From contig NZ_AP018558.1 in assembly GCF_003574215.1 (NCBI RefSeq), positions 124,001-188,000 on the forward strand: DNA of 64,000 nt, given 5' to 3'. The stretch's first letter is position 1, and each line of letters starts with the position of its first letter. This DNA is from Hydrogenophilus thermoluteolus. GTDB taxonomy: Bacteria > Pseudomonadota > Gammaproteobacteria > Burkholderiales > Rhodocyclaceae. Shown piece by piece: positions 25,055 through 33,843 of the stretch. The translations under genes and the position numbers were made by a program. The notes under the pieces are model-generated. The model was not told the DNA's origin. It ran no database searches and worked only from the letters and a program-made list of their open reading frames with translations.

Positions 25055-26401
25055 ATGAATGACGCATTGGCCGCAGCATGGCGCACCGCGCAAGCACGTG
25101 TCGCGGTAACCGACGAATGGCGATCGTTTCCTTCCGAGGCGCTCGACCGGCAGTACTATCGACCGCTGACCGCACTGGCACAACGGGCGGCTGCTCCGCA
25201 AGTCACCTATGATGGGTTGCCGATCTACCGCCTGTTGCGTGCGGGGGAGCGGGCACTGCTTACCCAAGCGCTCGATCAGGCACGCCGATTCCTGCTGCAG
25301 TTGCGCGAACGCGACGACCGGACGCTATTGTTGCACGGGGTGAGCGGGCTGCCGTTGCCGCGCCGCTTCGCGTGGCTGCCAAGCGATCGGTGGGCGATGC
25401 CGAAACGGTTGCGGGATCTGGCGGCGGCGCTGAGCGAAGGGTTGCGCGAGATCGCCGCGCAGTTGCCCCACGTTTGGTTCGTAGACGAGATCGCGGTGGC
25501 CCAGCAGTTGGGTTATCGTGTGGCGAACCGCCCGATCGTGACGGGGCGCCCCTTTGCCGAGGCGCTCTTTCATCGGCGGCGCTTCGGTTTTGGTCTGGCG
25601 GGAACCTACCTGGAGGTGGTCCGTGCTTATGATCGGTTGCGGGGGGTGAAGGTGATCGCGGTCGACTTCGACAACACCTTGTGGGACGGGGTGATGGCCG
25701 AAGGGCCGGTGCGCCACTACCGCGACCGGCAAGCGCTGCTCAAACGGTTACAGGAAGGGGGGATTCTGCTCGTTGCGGTGAGCAAGAACGATCCTAAGGC
25801 GATCCGGTGGAACGAGATGGTGTTGCAGCCGGAGGATTTCGCCGTGTTGGCGATCGGTTGGGAACTGAAACCCACCACACTGGCCGAGATCGCGGCGCAG
25901 CTCAACCTTGGCCTCGATGCGTTCGTATTTCTCGACGACAATCCGACCGAACGGGGGTTGGTCGCCAGCCACCTTCCCCAGGTGCGGGTCTGGGACGCGT
26001 GCGACCCGGAAACGTGGCGCACGTTAGCTATCCTTCCTGCGTTGCCGTGGTATTCGCAAACGGCAGAGGCGCGGCAGCGCACCGCGATGTATCGGGTGCA
26101 GGCGCTGCGGCAACAGGCGGTGCGCGCCTACGGTGACCAGGGGAGCGACACAGCGGTGCTGGAAGCGTTGCAGCTGGAGATGCGGGTGCACCGCATGCGG
26201 GAGCCGGAGTTGGCGCGTGTGCATGAACTGACCGCCCGGACCAATCAGTTCAACACGACGACGATTCGCTACCGGTCCGAAGAATTGACCGACCCGGGGC
26301 GTCAGGTGTGGGTGGGGTATCTGCAAGACCGGTTCGGGGACTATGGGTTGGTGCTGGTGTGGCTGCGGGTGGTCGAAACCGCAGCAGACGACGAGGCGTA
26401 G
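25055..26401 (+). CDS. FkbH-like HAD-IIIC family protein
   Basis: The protein has 448 residues; the ATG at 25055 is preceded by GGGGAGGGG. The N-terminal ~195 residues are a poorly conserved domain. The HAD core begins with VIAVDFDNTLWDG (DFDNT at 204-208), continues with AVSKNDPKAI and FLDDNPTERG, and ends with the FkbH signature RTNQFNTTTIRY and a GNAT-like tail. FkbH proteins dephosphorylate and load bisphosphoglycerate-derived glyceryl units onto acyl carrier proteins; others occur in surface polysaccharide loci. No carrier protein or ketosynthase gene is present here. It is the last gene of the packed run starting at 20644. Confidence 0.87.
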   Translation: MNDALAAAWRTAQARVAVTDEWRSFPSEALDRQYYRPLTALAQRAAAPQVTYDGLPIYRLLRAGERALLTQALDQARRFLLQLRERDDRTLLLHGVSGLPLPRRFAWLPSDRWAMPKRLRDLAAALSEGLREIAAQLPHVWFVDEIAVAQQLGYRVANRPIVTGRPFAEALFHRRRFGFGLAGTYLEVVRAYDRLRGVKVIAVDFDNTLWDGVMAEGPVRHYRDRQALLKRLQEGGILLVAVSKNDPKAIRWNEMVLQPEDFAVLAIGWELKPTTLAEIAAQLNLGLDAFVFLDDNPTERGLVASHLPQVRVWDACDPETWRTLAILPALPWYSQTAEARQRTAMYRVQALRQQAVRAYGDQGSDTAVLEALQLEMRVHRMREPELARVHELTARTNQFNTTTIRYRSEELTDPGRQVWVGYLQDRFGDYGLVLVWLRVVETAADDEA

Positions 26402-26425
26402 CGTTCGCGTTTCCGATTTTTCTAT

Positions 26426-27214
26426 TCAGGTGAGCGCCGCCAGCGCATGCGCGATTTGCGCTGCCGCTTCCTCCCAGTGGGGTTCGAGCATGAATGCATG
26501 CCCGGCGTCGGGTAGCGTATAGAGTGGCACGCGGTAGTGGCGTGCCGTGGCTTCGGCAAGCGGCAGCGGGATGATCTGGTCGTGCTCGGCGCCGAAAACT
26601 ATCCAGGTGGTCGGGTGTTGGCGGTGGTGGCGGGGAAGCGCAAACGCGGTCATGTCCCAGAGCGCGCGCAGCGATTCGGGTTGCGACAGCGCAAGATAGC
26701 GGCGTAGCGCTTGCTCTTCCGGCAGGTGGTGAAAGAGCGCTTGCGCAAGCGCCCGGTAGTGGCCCGCTTTTTTGGCGAGAAAGCGGTTCATCTCCATGAG
26801 CGTTTGCGGGGTATGGGTGAGCAGATGCCAGAACGACGCAGCAAGGCCAGAGGGGGGGACGCTCGCCAGGAGTACGACCGCTGGGAATGCGCGCTTTTCC
26901 AACGCTTTTTGCGCCACGAACCCGCCCATCGAGTGGCCGAGTACGATCGGTGGCGCGGGGAGCTGTTCCGCGGCTTGCAGAAGGTCGGTGACGTAGTCAC
27001 GGATACCCAAGAGATCGAAAGGTTTGTCGCTGCCCGATTCCCCATGGCCGGAGAGAGAGAGCGCCCAGGCGTCGAACCCGTGCGCAGCGAACCAGGGCAG
27101 GAAATGTTCCCAACACCAGGCGCCCGCGTAGGCGCCATGGACGAAAAGCAGGGGCGGGTGGCTCCGGGGACGGCCGTGTGGGGGTTCGTGGCGTAGTTCC
27201 AGGGTTCGGGACAT
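26426..27214 (-). CDS. Alpha/beta-fold hydrolase
   Basis: This 262-residue enzyme has LLFVHGAYAGAWCWEHFLPW (oxyanion loop), LSLSGHGES, the nucleophile elbow VLGHSMGGFVAQ, the acid FGAEHDQIIP and the histidine PDAGHAFML near the C-terminus, so all triad positions are occupied. It resembles small esterase/lysophospholipase-like hydrolases. It converges on the FkbH-like gene with only 24 bases between and lies 15 bases downstream of cca, so it probably shares the cca transcript. Substrate unknown. Confidence 0.82.
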   Translation of the reverse strand: MSRTLELRHEPPHGRPRSHPPLLFVHGAYAGAWCWEHFLPWFAAHGFDAWALSLSGHGESGSDKPFDLLGIRDYVTDLLQAAEQLPAPPIVLGHSMGGFVAQKALEKRAFPAVVLLASVPPSGLAASFWHLLTHTPQTLMEMNRFLAKKAGHYRALAQALFHHLPEEQALRRYLALSQPESLRALWDMTAFALPRHHRQHPTTWIVFGAEHDQIIPLPLAEATARHYRVPLYTLPDAGHAFMLEPHWEEAAAQIAHALAALT

Positions 27215-27229
27215 CGGCAGACTCGGAGT

Positions 27230-28660
27230 TTATTGGGGGTGGGTTGGGGAGGCGGGTGAGCGGTTTGCGTGCGGGGTGCCGTCGGGGCGCGTCAGGGCTT
27301 TTCCGTTCGCGGCGATTGCCGCGATTCGGGCGGCACGAATCCGCTCGGCGATGCGGCGGGGGTCACCGGCCGCGCTTTGGGCGATCTTCGCGGTGGGAAT
27401 GGCGCGCGCCGCAGTAAGCGCCTGTTCCCAAAGGGTGCGAACGGGCGCGTAATCGACGACCAAGGGGGGGCGCGCTGTGGCGTCGCATTCGCACGCGGCA
27501 AGGAGCTGCGCAAACCGCGCCGGGCGGCGCAATGCGTCGCACCGTTCCAAAACTTTGAGGCGCGTTGCCGGCCGCAGACGCCTTCCTTGGTGGATGAGAC
27601 CGTGTTCGCGCGCTACCAGCACCGCGAGCGCGCGACAGTCGTTGGGGGCTTTCAGGCGTCGGCTCACCGTTTCGGCCAAACAGGCACCGCGGGCTTCGTG
27701 TCCGTAGTGGTGGGGTAGGATTTCGGCGGGTGTTGCGCCTTTGCCCAGGTCGTGCAGCAGCACCGCCCAACGCACCGCAAGAGGCAAACCTTGGCGGGCG
27801 CTGTTGCCAAGCGCGAGCAGCGTGTGGGTGCCGACATCCCCTTCCGGGTGGTAGCGTTCGGGCTGCGGCACACCAAAAAGCGCGGCGAGTTCGGGGATGA
27901 GCGCCTTAAGGGCGCCGGTCTCTTGCAAGAGTGCGATCATGCGTTGCGGCGCGGCTTCCATGAGGCCGCGCGCGAACTCCTGCCAGACCCGTTCGGGGGT
28001 GAGCGCGGCAAGCTCGCCGCTTTGGGCGATCGCCGCGATCAGTTCCCGGGTTTCCGGTGCGACGGTGAACGTGGTGAAGCGGGCCACGAACCGGGCGACG
28101 CGCAGCACCCGCAGCGGGTCTTCAACGAACGCGGGGCTCACGTGACGCAGGATCTGGCGTTCCAGGTCCGCTACACCCCCGTAGGGGTCGATGAGCGTGC
28201 CATCGGGCGCTACCGCGATCGCGTTGATCGTGAGGTCGCGGCGTGCCAAGTCGGCTTCGAGCGTGACGTCGGGCGCGGCGTAGCAGGTAAACCCTTTGTA
28301 GCCACGGCCACTTTTGCGCTCGGTGCGCGCCAGAGCATACTCTTCGCCCGTTTTCGGGTGAAGAAAGACGGGAAAGTCTTTTCCCACCGGTCGGAAACCG
28401 CGGGCAGCGAGGGCTTCCGGGGTGGCGCCGACCACGACCCAATCACGGTCATGGACAGGCAGCCCGAGGAGTGCGTCGCGCACCGCGCCACCGACGAGAT
28501 AGACATCGAGCCCCGCGACCAAGGGGTCGGGGGGTGCGAGCTGCAAGCGGGCGCGCAGCGTTTCACGCGAAGGGGAAGGGGGCGGTAGCGCGGCCGGAGC
28601 AGCATTTGCTTCCGCGTCGTTGCGCACGCTGCCGGACGGTTCGGGAAGCGGTGGCACCAT
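27230..28660 (-). CDS. cca: Multifunctional CCA tRNA nucleotidyltransferase with HD domain
   Basis: The 476-residue protein adds and repairs the tRNA 3' CCA end. The class II nucleotidyltransferase head shows YLVGGAVRDALLGLPVHDRD with the catalytic acids of DRDW, then RRDLTINAIAV and EDPLRVLRVARFVARF. An HD phosphohydrolase motif LLHDLGKG follows, as in the multifunctional gammaproteobacterial type. The fold starts near residue 48; the first ~47 residues are Pro/Ala-rich and may not be translated if a downstream TTG is used. Its ATG directly abuts the stop of the NDUFA9-like gene (TAAATG). Confidence 0.93.
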   Translation of the reverse strand: MVPPLPEPSGSVRNDAEANAAPAALPPPSPSRETLRARLQLAPPDPLVAGLDVYLVGGAVRDALLGLPVHDRDWVVVGATPEALAARGFRPVGKDFPVFLHPKTGEEYALARTERKSGRGYKGFTCYAAPDVTLEADLARRDLTINAIAVAPDGTLIDPYGGVADLERQILRHVSPAFVEDPLRVLRVARFVARFTTFTVAPETRELIAAIAQSGELAALTPERVWQEFARGLMEAAPQRMIALLQETGALKALIPELAALFGVPQPERYHPEGDVGTHTLLALGNSARQGLPLAVRWAVLLHDLGKGATPAEILPHHYGHEARGACLAETVSRRLKAPNDCRALAVLVAREHGLIHQGRRLRPATRLKVLERCDALRRPARFAQLLAACECDATARPPLVVDYAPVRTLWEQALTAARAIPTAKIAQSAAGDPRRIAERIRAARIAAIAANGKALTRPDGTPHANRSPASPTHPQ

Positions 28661-29638
28661 TTAGCCTGTATGGCGACGCCGCCACTCGGCGTAATGCGCG
28701 CGATAGGTGTCGTGCGCGAGGTATTCGGGCGCAATGGCTTCGAGTGCCGTCGGGGTGAGCCCAAAGGGAAGCGGCGAGCCGTCGACGACGTTGGGCACTT
28801 CGAGCGACCGCAGGTTGTCCGGGGTGAGCGGTGGATTGGGAAGAAGGGCCATGAGGCGCGCTTGCAGGAAGGCGAGGCGATCCGGCAACGCGATCACGGG
28901 ACGCGGATGGCCGGAGAGGCGCGCGGCATAGTCGACGAGCGCTTTGAGGGTATAGACGCGCGGGCCACCCAACGGGTAGCTCTGTCCGATGCTTTCCGGC
29001 GTTTCCAGCGCGGTCAACATTACCGAGGCGACGTCGCCGACATAGACGGGTTGGAGTTTCGCGTCGGCTTTGCCGATGGGGAGTACCGGTGCCCAGCGGG
29101 CGAGACGGGCAAAGAGGTTGAGGAAGGAGTCGCCGGGGCCGAAGACGACGCTCGGGCGCAGGATCGTCCATTGGGTGGGGTTCTCGCTGCCTGCGGCGTC
29201 GAGCACGGTGCGGATCGCAGCTTCGCCTGCGGCTTTGCTGCGCAGATATTCGGATGGCGCAGTGGGCGACGCACCATTGGCGCTGATGTGGATGAAGCGC
29301 GAAACGCCAGCGTCGCGGCACGCGGTGGCGAGCCGTTTGGGCCATTCGACGTGCGCTTGGGCAAAATCGGGGCCAAACGGGGCGCCAGGGCGGGAGTGGA
29401 GGATGCCGACGAGGTTGACGACAAGATCCGCACCACGCACCAATGCGGTGAGCGCTGGCAAGGTACGTTCTTTGAGTTCGACCACTTCGGCGGTGGGAAG
29501 CAGCAAGAGGTTGCGCGCGTTTTGCCAGCGCCGGGTGGGGATGATGAGCCGCCAGCCGCGGGCGGTAAGGCGGTTTGCCAGGTGGCGGCCGATGAAGCCG
29601 GTGCCGCCAAAGAGGACTGCAGTGGGTTTGTGGTTCAT
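28661..29638 (-). CDS. NDUFA9-like NAD(P)-binding epimerase/dehydratase-family protein
   Basis: This 325-residue Rossmann protein starts with AVLFGGTGFIGRHLANRL, the NAD(P)-binding Gly motif, followed by LVVNLVGIL, RFIHISANGAS and a YLRSKAAGE segment at the place of the SDR Tyr-x-x-x-Lys. The pattern fits the atypical SDR group related to the complex I subunit NDUFA9. The role in bacteria is unclear; quinone biosynthesis or complex I assembly are family-level suggestions. It sits between slt and cca on one strand. Confidence 0.85.
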   Translation of the reverse strand: MNHKPTAVLFGGTGFIGRHLANRLTARGWRLIIPTRRWQNARNLLLLPTAEVVELKERTLPALTALVRGADLVVNLVGILHSRPGAPFGPDFAQAHVEWPKRLATACRDAGVSRFIHISANGASPTAPSEYLRSKAAGEAAIRTVLDAAGSENPTQWTILRPSVVFGPGDSFLNLFARLARWAPVLPIGKADAKLQPVYVGDVASVMLTALETPESIGQSYPLGGPRVYTLKALVDYAARLSGHPRPVIALPDRLAFLQARLMALLPNPPLTPDNLRSLEVPNVVDGSPLPFGLTPTALEAIAPEYLAHDTYRAHYAEWRRRHTG

Positions 29639-29670
29639 TGTCTTCTCCCAGGATGTGTCGTTTCTTACCC

Positions 29671-31620
29671 TTACTGTAGCCGTTCGCTGAGCGCGGCGAG
29701 CTGCCGTTGCGCGTCGCCGTAGGGGACGAGCAGTCCACTCAGGGTTTTGGGGTTGCCCAAGCGGTGACTATAGACGACGGTATTGGCAAGCACTTTACGA
29801 ATGTAGTCGCGCGTTTCCGCCAAGGGCAAGAGTTCGATGTAGCGTAACGCATCCAGGAGTGCGGCGTCCGAGGTCAAGTCGAGGCGCTGCCGCAAGCGGC
29901 CGATTCGACCTGGCCCCGCGTTGTAGGCGCCGGTGGCGAGCACGGGGTGGCCGTCGAGTTGTTCGGTCACGATGCGCAGGTAAGTGATCCCGAAACGGAG
30001 GTTGGTTTCCGGTTCCAGGAGTTGTTGCGGGTGAAAGCGGCGTTCGTTGCGTTGTTGCGCGACCCAGCGTCCGGTACTGGGCATCACTTGCATCAGCCCC
30101 AGCGCGCCGCTCGTCGAACGGGCGTCGGCGCGGAAACGGCTCTCTTGCCGCATCACGCCGTAGGCCCACGCAGGGTCAACCCCTTCCTGGTGGGCGGTGG
30201 CGAGCACCTGGGTGCGCCATGGGGTGGGGTAACGCAGCGCCCAGGCGTTGCGCTCCTGACTGCGTTCAAGCAGCCGGATCGCCAAATCGAAACGGCCGTC
30301 TTCCGCAAGAAGCGACGCGGCGACGCGCCTTTGCCACGCGGCACTTGCGGATTGCCAGCGTTGCGCGAGCAGGTCGACTTCTCGCTGCGCTTCGACCTCC
30401 CAGCTACGGGCCGCAAGCGCGCGAATCGCGGCAAGGTGGGGGTCGCGCGCAATCTGCGCACGTTGCTGAGCAGAAATGGGTGGGCCGTCGGTGATCGCAA
30501 GCGGTTGCCCGATCAGTTCGCCAGCGAGCAATCCCCAAAAATCGTCGTCTTGCGCCAACTCCCGAAACAGGGTTCTGGCTTCGTCTTTTTTACCCAGCGC
30601 TTTGAGCGTCCAGGCGCGCCAGAAACGCCATTGCCGTGCGTCCCTTTCGCTGGGCGGGAGCTGTTCGAGCAGGTGCCAGGTGGTGAGCCAATCTTCGGCT
30701 TGCAACGCGAGGCGGATCTGCCATTCGAGCGGTTCCACCCAGATCGGGCTGGCGGTGAGCTGCTTGGACCAGGTGCGGGCTTGGGGGGTGCCTAGGCTGG
30801 CGGCGACCACGAACGCAGCGCGGCGAACGGTTGCCGCAAGGGGTGGTGGCAGTTGGGCTGCTTGCTGCCACACGGTGATCGGGTCGTCGCGCGTTTGCGC
30901 GATCAGACGCGCGGCTGCGCGCACCGCAGGCGTGTCCGCAGCCGGAGGAAAGAGTGCGCGCCACGGCGCGGCAGCGTTTTCGCCTTTCAGGAAAAGGGTG
31001 ACGAGGTAACGTTCGATCAGCGTGGCGTCGTTGACGAGACCGTTGGCCACGGCGTCGCGAAACGCAGCGCGGCACTCGTCGTTGGGTGATACCGTTTCGG
31101 CAAGGCGAGTAAGCACCGCTTCGCGCAGCGTGGCGGTTGCGGTGGGTTCGGTGTGTAGCCGTGCTTGAAGGAGCCAGCAGTGGGTGGTGGGGTCGTGCCG
31201 TTCCAGCGCTTCGAGATGGCGGCGGGCTTCGGTCCAGGCTTCCTGCGCGATGGCGTTTTGCGCGAGCGCCCGCCGGACACGCACCGCTGCGTCGGTGCCG
31301 GCGTGATCGGTCAGGAAGCGCGTGACGGTTTGGGGGTCGAGCGTTGCGTCGTCGCGTAGAATCTGCAGTGTCAGACGCCAGCTGGTGACCGTCGCGGCAA
31401 GGGGGCTTGTGCGGGTTTTGGGTTCGAGTGCCAACAGGGTGGCGAGGTCGCCTCGGGCGAACGCGGCGCGGGCTTGTGCCACTGCGTCGGTGGGTGGGGT
31501 GGGCCGGTCATGAGGACGCGCAGCCGCAGCAAGCATCGTGGGGGTGCCGATCAGCCAAACGATCAGCACGACCAGAGCAAACGAAGCGACGGAGCGGAAC
31601 GCGTGGCGTGTGGCACTCAT
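29671..31620 (-). CDS. slt: Soluble lytic murein transglycosylase
   Basis: From the ATG at 31620 the protein has 649 residues with a signal peptide (hydrophobic about 12-32, ending MLAAAARP). A long alpha-superhelical middle part precedes the C-terminal SLT domain, where AYGVMRQESRFRADA contains the catalytic glutamate and SGALGLMQVMPSTGRWV and ATGAYNAGPGRIGR follow. The enzyme cleaves peptidoglycan in the periplasm with 1,6-anhydro products. The frame is open far upstream to 32097, but that part is antisense to the cyclo-ligase gene. The starts of the two divergent genes are only 23 bases apart. Confidence 0.93.
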   Translation of the reverse strand: MSATRHAFRSVASFALVVLIVWLIGTPTMLAAAARPHDRPTPPTDAVAQARAAFARGDLATLLALEPKTRTSPLAATVTSWRLTLQILRDDATLDPQTVTRFLTDHAGTDAAVRVRRALAQNAIAQEAWTEARRHLEALERHDPTTHCWLLQARLHTEPTATATLREAVLTRLAETVSPNDECRAAFRDAVANGLVNDATLIERYLVTLFLKGENAAAPWRALFPPAADTPAVRAAARLIAQTRDDPITVWQQAAQLPPPLAATVRRAAFVVAASLGTPQARTWSKQLTASPIWVEPLEWQIRLALQAEDWLTTWHLLEQLPPSERDARQWRFWRAWTLKALGKKDEARTLFRELAQDDDFWGLLAGELIGQPLAITDGPPISAQQRAQIARDPHLAAIRALAARSWEVEAQREVDLLAQRWQSASAAWQRRVAASLLAEDGRFDLAIRLLERSQERNAWALRYPTPWRTQVLATAHQEGVDPAWAYGVMRQESRFRADARSTSGALGLMQVMPSTGRWVAQQRNERRFHPQQLLEPETNLRFGITYLRIVTEQLDGHPVLATGAYNAGPGRIGRLRQRLDLTSDAALLDALRYIELLPLAETRDYIRKVLANTVVYSHRLGNPKTLSGLLVPYGDAQRQLAALSERLQ

Positions 31621-31643
31621 TAGGGCAACGAGGTGCAGGGACC

Positions 31644-32261
31644 GTGAACGACGAAACACGAACGATTGTACCCGATGGCGCGGATCGCGCGACGATTCGC
31701 CGCCATTTCCTGCGGCTACGGCGCGAATTGTCCCGTGAGGATTGGCAGGCGAAGAACGCGGCGTTGTGTGCCCATTTGGCGCAGTGGTGGACCCAGTGGG
31801 GCGCGCGGCGCACGCCGCGCTGGGTCGGGCTCTACTGGCCGATGAAGGGGGAGCCCGACGTGCGGCCAGTTTTCGCCGCGTGGCGTTGGCGCGCGCTTCC
31901 CGCCGCAGTCGCTCCTCATGCTCCTCTCGTTTTCCGTCCGTGGCAGGATGGGGCACCGATGATCGACGATTGCTACGGCATTCCAACGCCGGAGTGTGCC
32001 GAGACGGTTTGCCCTGAGGTACTGATCGTGCCGCTCGTTGCGTTCGATCGTCGAGGTTACCGGTTGGGTTATGGCGGTGGGTTTTACGATCGGACATTAG
32101 CGGCGTGGCGTGCCGAGGGGTGGCAGGGCATTGCGGTGGGGGTGGGGTTTGCGTTTGCGGCCCTTCCCGACCTGCATCCCGAAGCGCACGACGTGGCGAT
32201 GGATGTGGTGGTGAGCGACGCCGGGGTGGTGTTGGACCGCAGCGAAGGGGTTCGACGCTAG
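31644..32261 (+). CDS. 5-formyltetrahydrofolate cyclo-ligase
   Basis: This 205-residue protein starts at the GTG at 31644 with a GCAGGG-type ribosome site. An N-terminal RRHFLRLRRELSREDW helix is followed by WVGLYWPMKGEPDVRP. The family core is IVPLVAFDRRGYRLGYGGGFYDR with the ATP/phosphate-binding glycine loop, then GVGFAFAALPDLHPEAHDVAMD. It converts 5-formyl-THF to 5,10-methenyl-THF with ATP in one-carbon metabolism. It is divergent from slt and convergent with ilvA. Confidence 0.93.
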   Translation: MNDETRTIVPDGADRATIRRHFLRLRRELSREDWQAKNAALCAHLAQWWTQWGARRTPRWVGLYWPMKGEPDVRPVFAAWRWRALPAAVAPHAPLVFRPWQDGAPMIDDCYGIPTPECAETVCPEVLIVPLVAFDRRGYRLGYGGGFYDRTLAAWRAEGWQGIAVGVGFAFAALPDLHPEAHDVAMDVVVSDAGVVLDRSEGVRR

Positions 32262-32301
32262 CGGCCTACCCTTTAGTGCGCGGGTGGCTCCGTGTGTCAC
32301 G

Positions 32302-33843
32302 CTAGCCCGCCGCCAAAAAGAGCGCGTACGCTGGATTGTGGGTCTCTTCTACCCATTCGTACCCCAGGCGGTCGAGGAACGCGCGGAATTCCACCTCTTC
32401 TTCGGGTGGGACCTGCATCCCGGCGAGCACACGGCCGTAGTCGGAGCCATGGTTGCGGTAGTGGAAGAGGCTGATGTTCCAGTCGGCGCGAAGCTCCGAG
32501 AGGAATTTCATCAGCGCGCCGGGACGCTCCGGGAAGACGAAGCGGTAGAGGCGCTCGTTGCGGATGTGGGGAGCGCGGCCGCCCACCATATAGCGGACGT
32601 GGGTCTTCGCCAGTTCGTTGTCGGTGAGGTCGAGCGCGCGCAATCCAGCGGCTTCGAGCTGCTGGATCAGGCTGGCCACTTCGTCGCGGTTGTGGATGGT
32701 GACGCCGACGAAGATGTGCGCTTCGTTCGGGTCGGCGAAGCGGTAGTTGAATTCGGTGATGTTGCGGTGGCCCAGGAGTTGGATGAACGCTTTGAACGAG
32801 CCCGGCCGTTCCGGGATGGTCACCGCCAACACCGCTTCGCGCTGCTCACCCAGTTCGGCGCGTTCGGCAACGAAGCGCAGGCGATCGAAGTTCATGTTCG
32901 CGCCCGAAGCGACCGCAACCAGGGTTTGACCGGTGACCTGGTGGGTGCGTGCCCAGGTTTTGAGCCCCGCCACCGCGAGTGCGCCAGCCGGTTCGAGGAT
33001 CGCGCGCGTCTCTTCGAACACGTCTTTGATCGCGGCGCAAATTTCGTCGTTGGAGACGACCACCATCTCATCGACATACTGGCGGCAGAGGCGGAAAGTC
33101 TCTTCGCCCACCTGTTTGACCGCGGCGCCGTCGGCAAAGAGGCCGACTTGCTCCATCGCGATCCGTTCGCCCGCAGCAAGGGAGCGGGTCATCGCGTCGG
33201 CGTCTTCCGCTTCGACGCCGATCACGCGAATATCGGGGCGCAGCGCTTTGAGGTAGGCGGCAACGCCAGCGATCAGGCCGCCGCCGCCCACGCCACAGAA
33301 GACGGCGTGTAACGGCTCCGGGTGCTGCCGCAAGAGCTCCATGCCGATGGTCCCTTGGCCAGCGATGACGTCAGGGTCGTCGAACGGATGCACGAACGTG
33401 AGTTGTTCTTCTTTGGCAAGCCGCAGCGCGTAGGCGTAGGCGTCGGAGTACGATTCGCCTGCGAGCACCGCTTCTCCACCCCGCGCGCGGACCGCTTCGA
33501 CTTTGATGAGCGGGGTGGTGGTGGGCATTACGATCACCGCGCGCACCGGTTTGCCGCGCCGTTCGCCGATGGTTTTGGCGGCAAGCGCGACACCTTGCGC
33601 GTGGTTGCCGGCGCTGGCGCAGATCACGCCACGGTCGAGCTGTTCTGCGGAGAGATTAACGATCTTGTTGTATGCGCCGCGCAGTTTGAAGCTGAAGACC
33701 GGTTGCAGGTCTTCGCGCTTGATCCACACCTGGTTGCCGGTGCGGCGGCTCAGCGTCGGCGCAAACTGCAGCGGGGTTTCGCGCGCGACTTCATAGACGC
33801 GCGCGGTGAGGATCCGTTTCAGGTAGTGGGTGGCGTCAAACAT
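32302..33843 (-). CDS. ilvA: Threonine ammonia-lyase, biosynthetic (IlvA)
   Basis: At 513 residues this is the long, allosteric biosynthetic form. The PLP lysine is in FSFKLRGAYNK (K53), with SAGNHAQGVAL and the phosphate-binding GVGGGGLIAG loop. Two C-terminal ACT-like regulatory modules (ERPGSFKAFIQLLG and ERPGALMKFLSEL) are present for isoleucine/valine control. It makes 2-oxobutanoate for isoleucine synthesis. Its first 25 bases overlap the end of hprK, indicating coupling to the rpoN-ptsN block. Confidence 0.95.
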   Translation of the reverse strand: MFDATHYLKRILTARVYEVARETPLQFAPTLSRRTGNQVWIKREDLQPVFSFKLRGAYNKIVNLSAEQLDRGVICASAGNHAQGVALAAKTIGERRGKPVRAVIVMPTTTPLIKVEAVRARGGEAVLAGESYSDAYAYALRLAKEEQLTFVHPFDDPDVIAGQGTIGMELLRQHPEPLHAVFCGVGGGGLIAGVAAYLKALRPDIRVIGVEAEDADAMTRSLAAGERIAMEQVGLFADGAAVKQVGEETFRLCRQYVDEMVVVSNDEICAAIKDVFEETRAILEPAGALAVAGLKTWARTHQVTGQTLVAVASGANMNFDRLRFVAERAELGEQREAVLAVTIPERPGSFKAFIQLLGHRNITEFNYRFADPNEAHIFVGVTIHNRDEVASLIQQLEAAGLRALDLTDNELAKTHVRYMVGGRAPHIRNERLYRFVFPERPGALMKFLSELRADWNISLFHYRNHGSDYGRVLAGMQVPPEEEVEFRAFLDRLGYEWVEETHNPAYALFLAAG

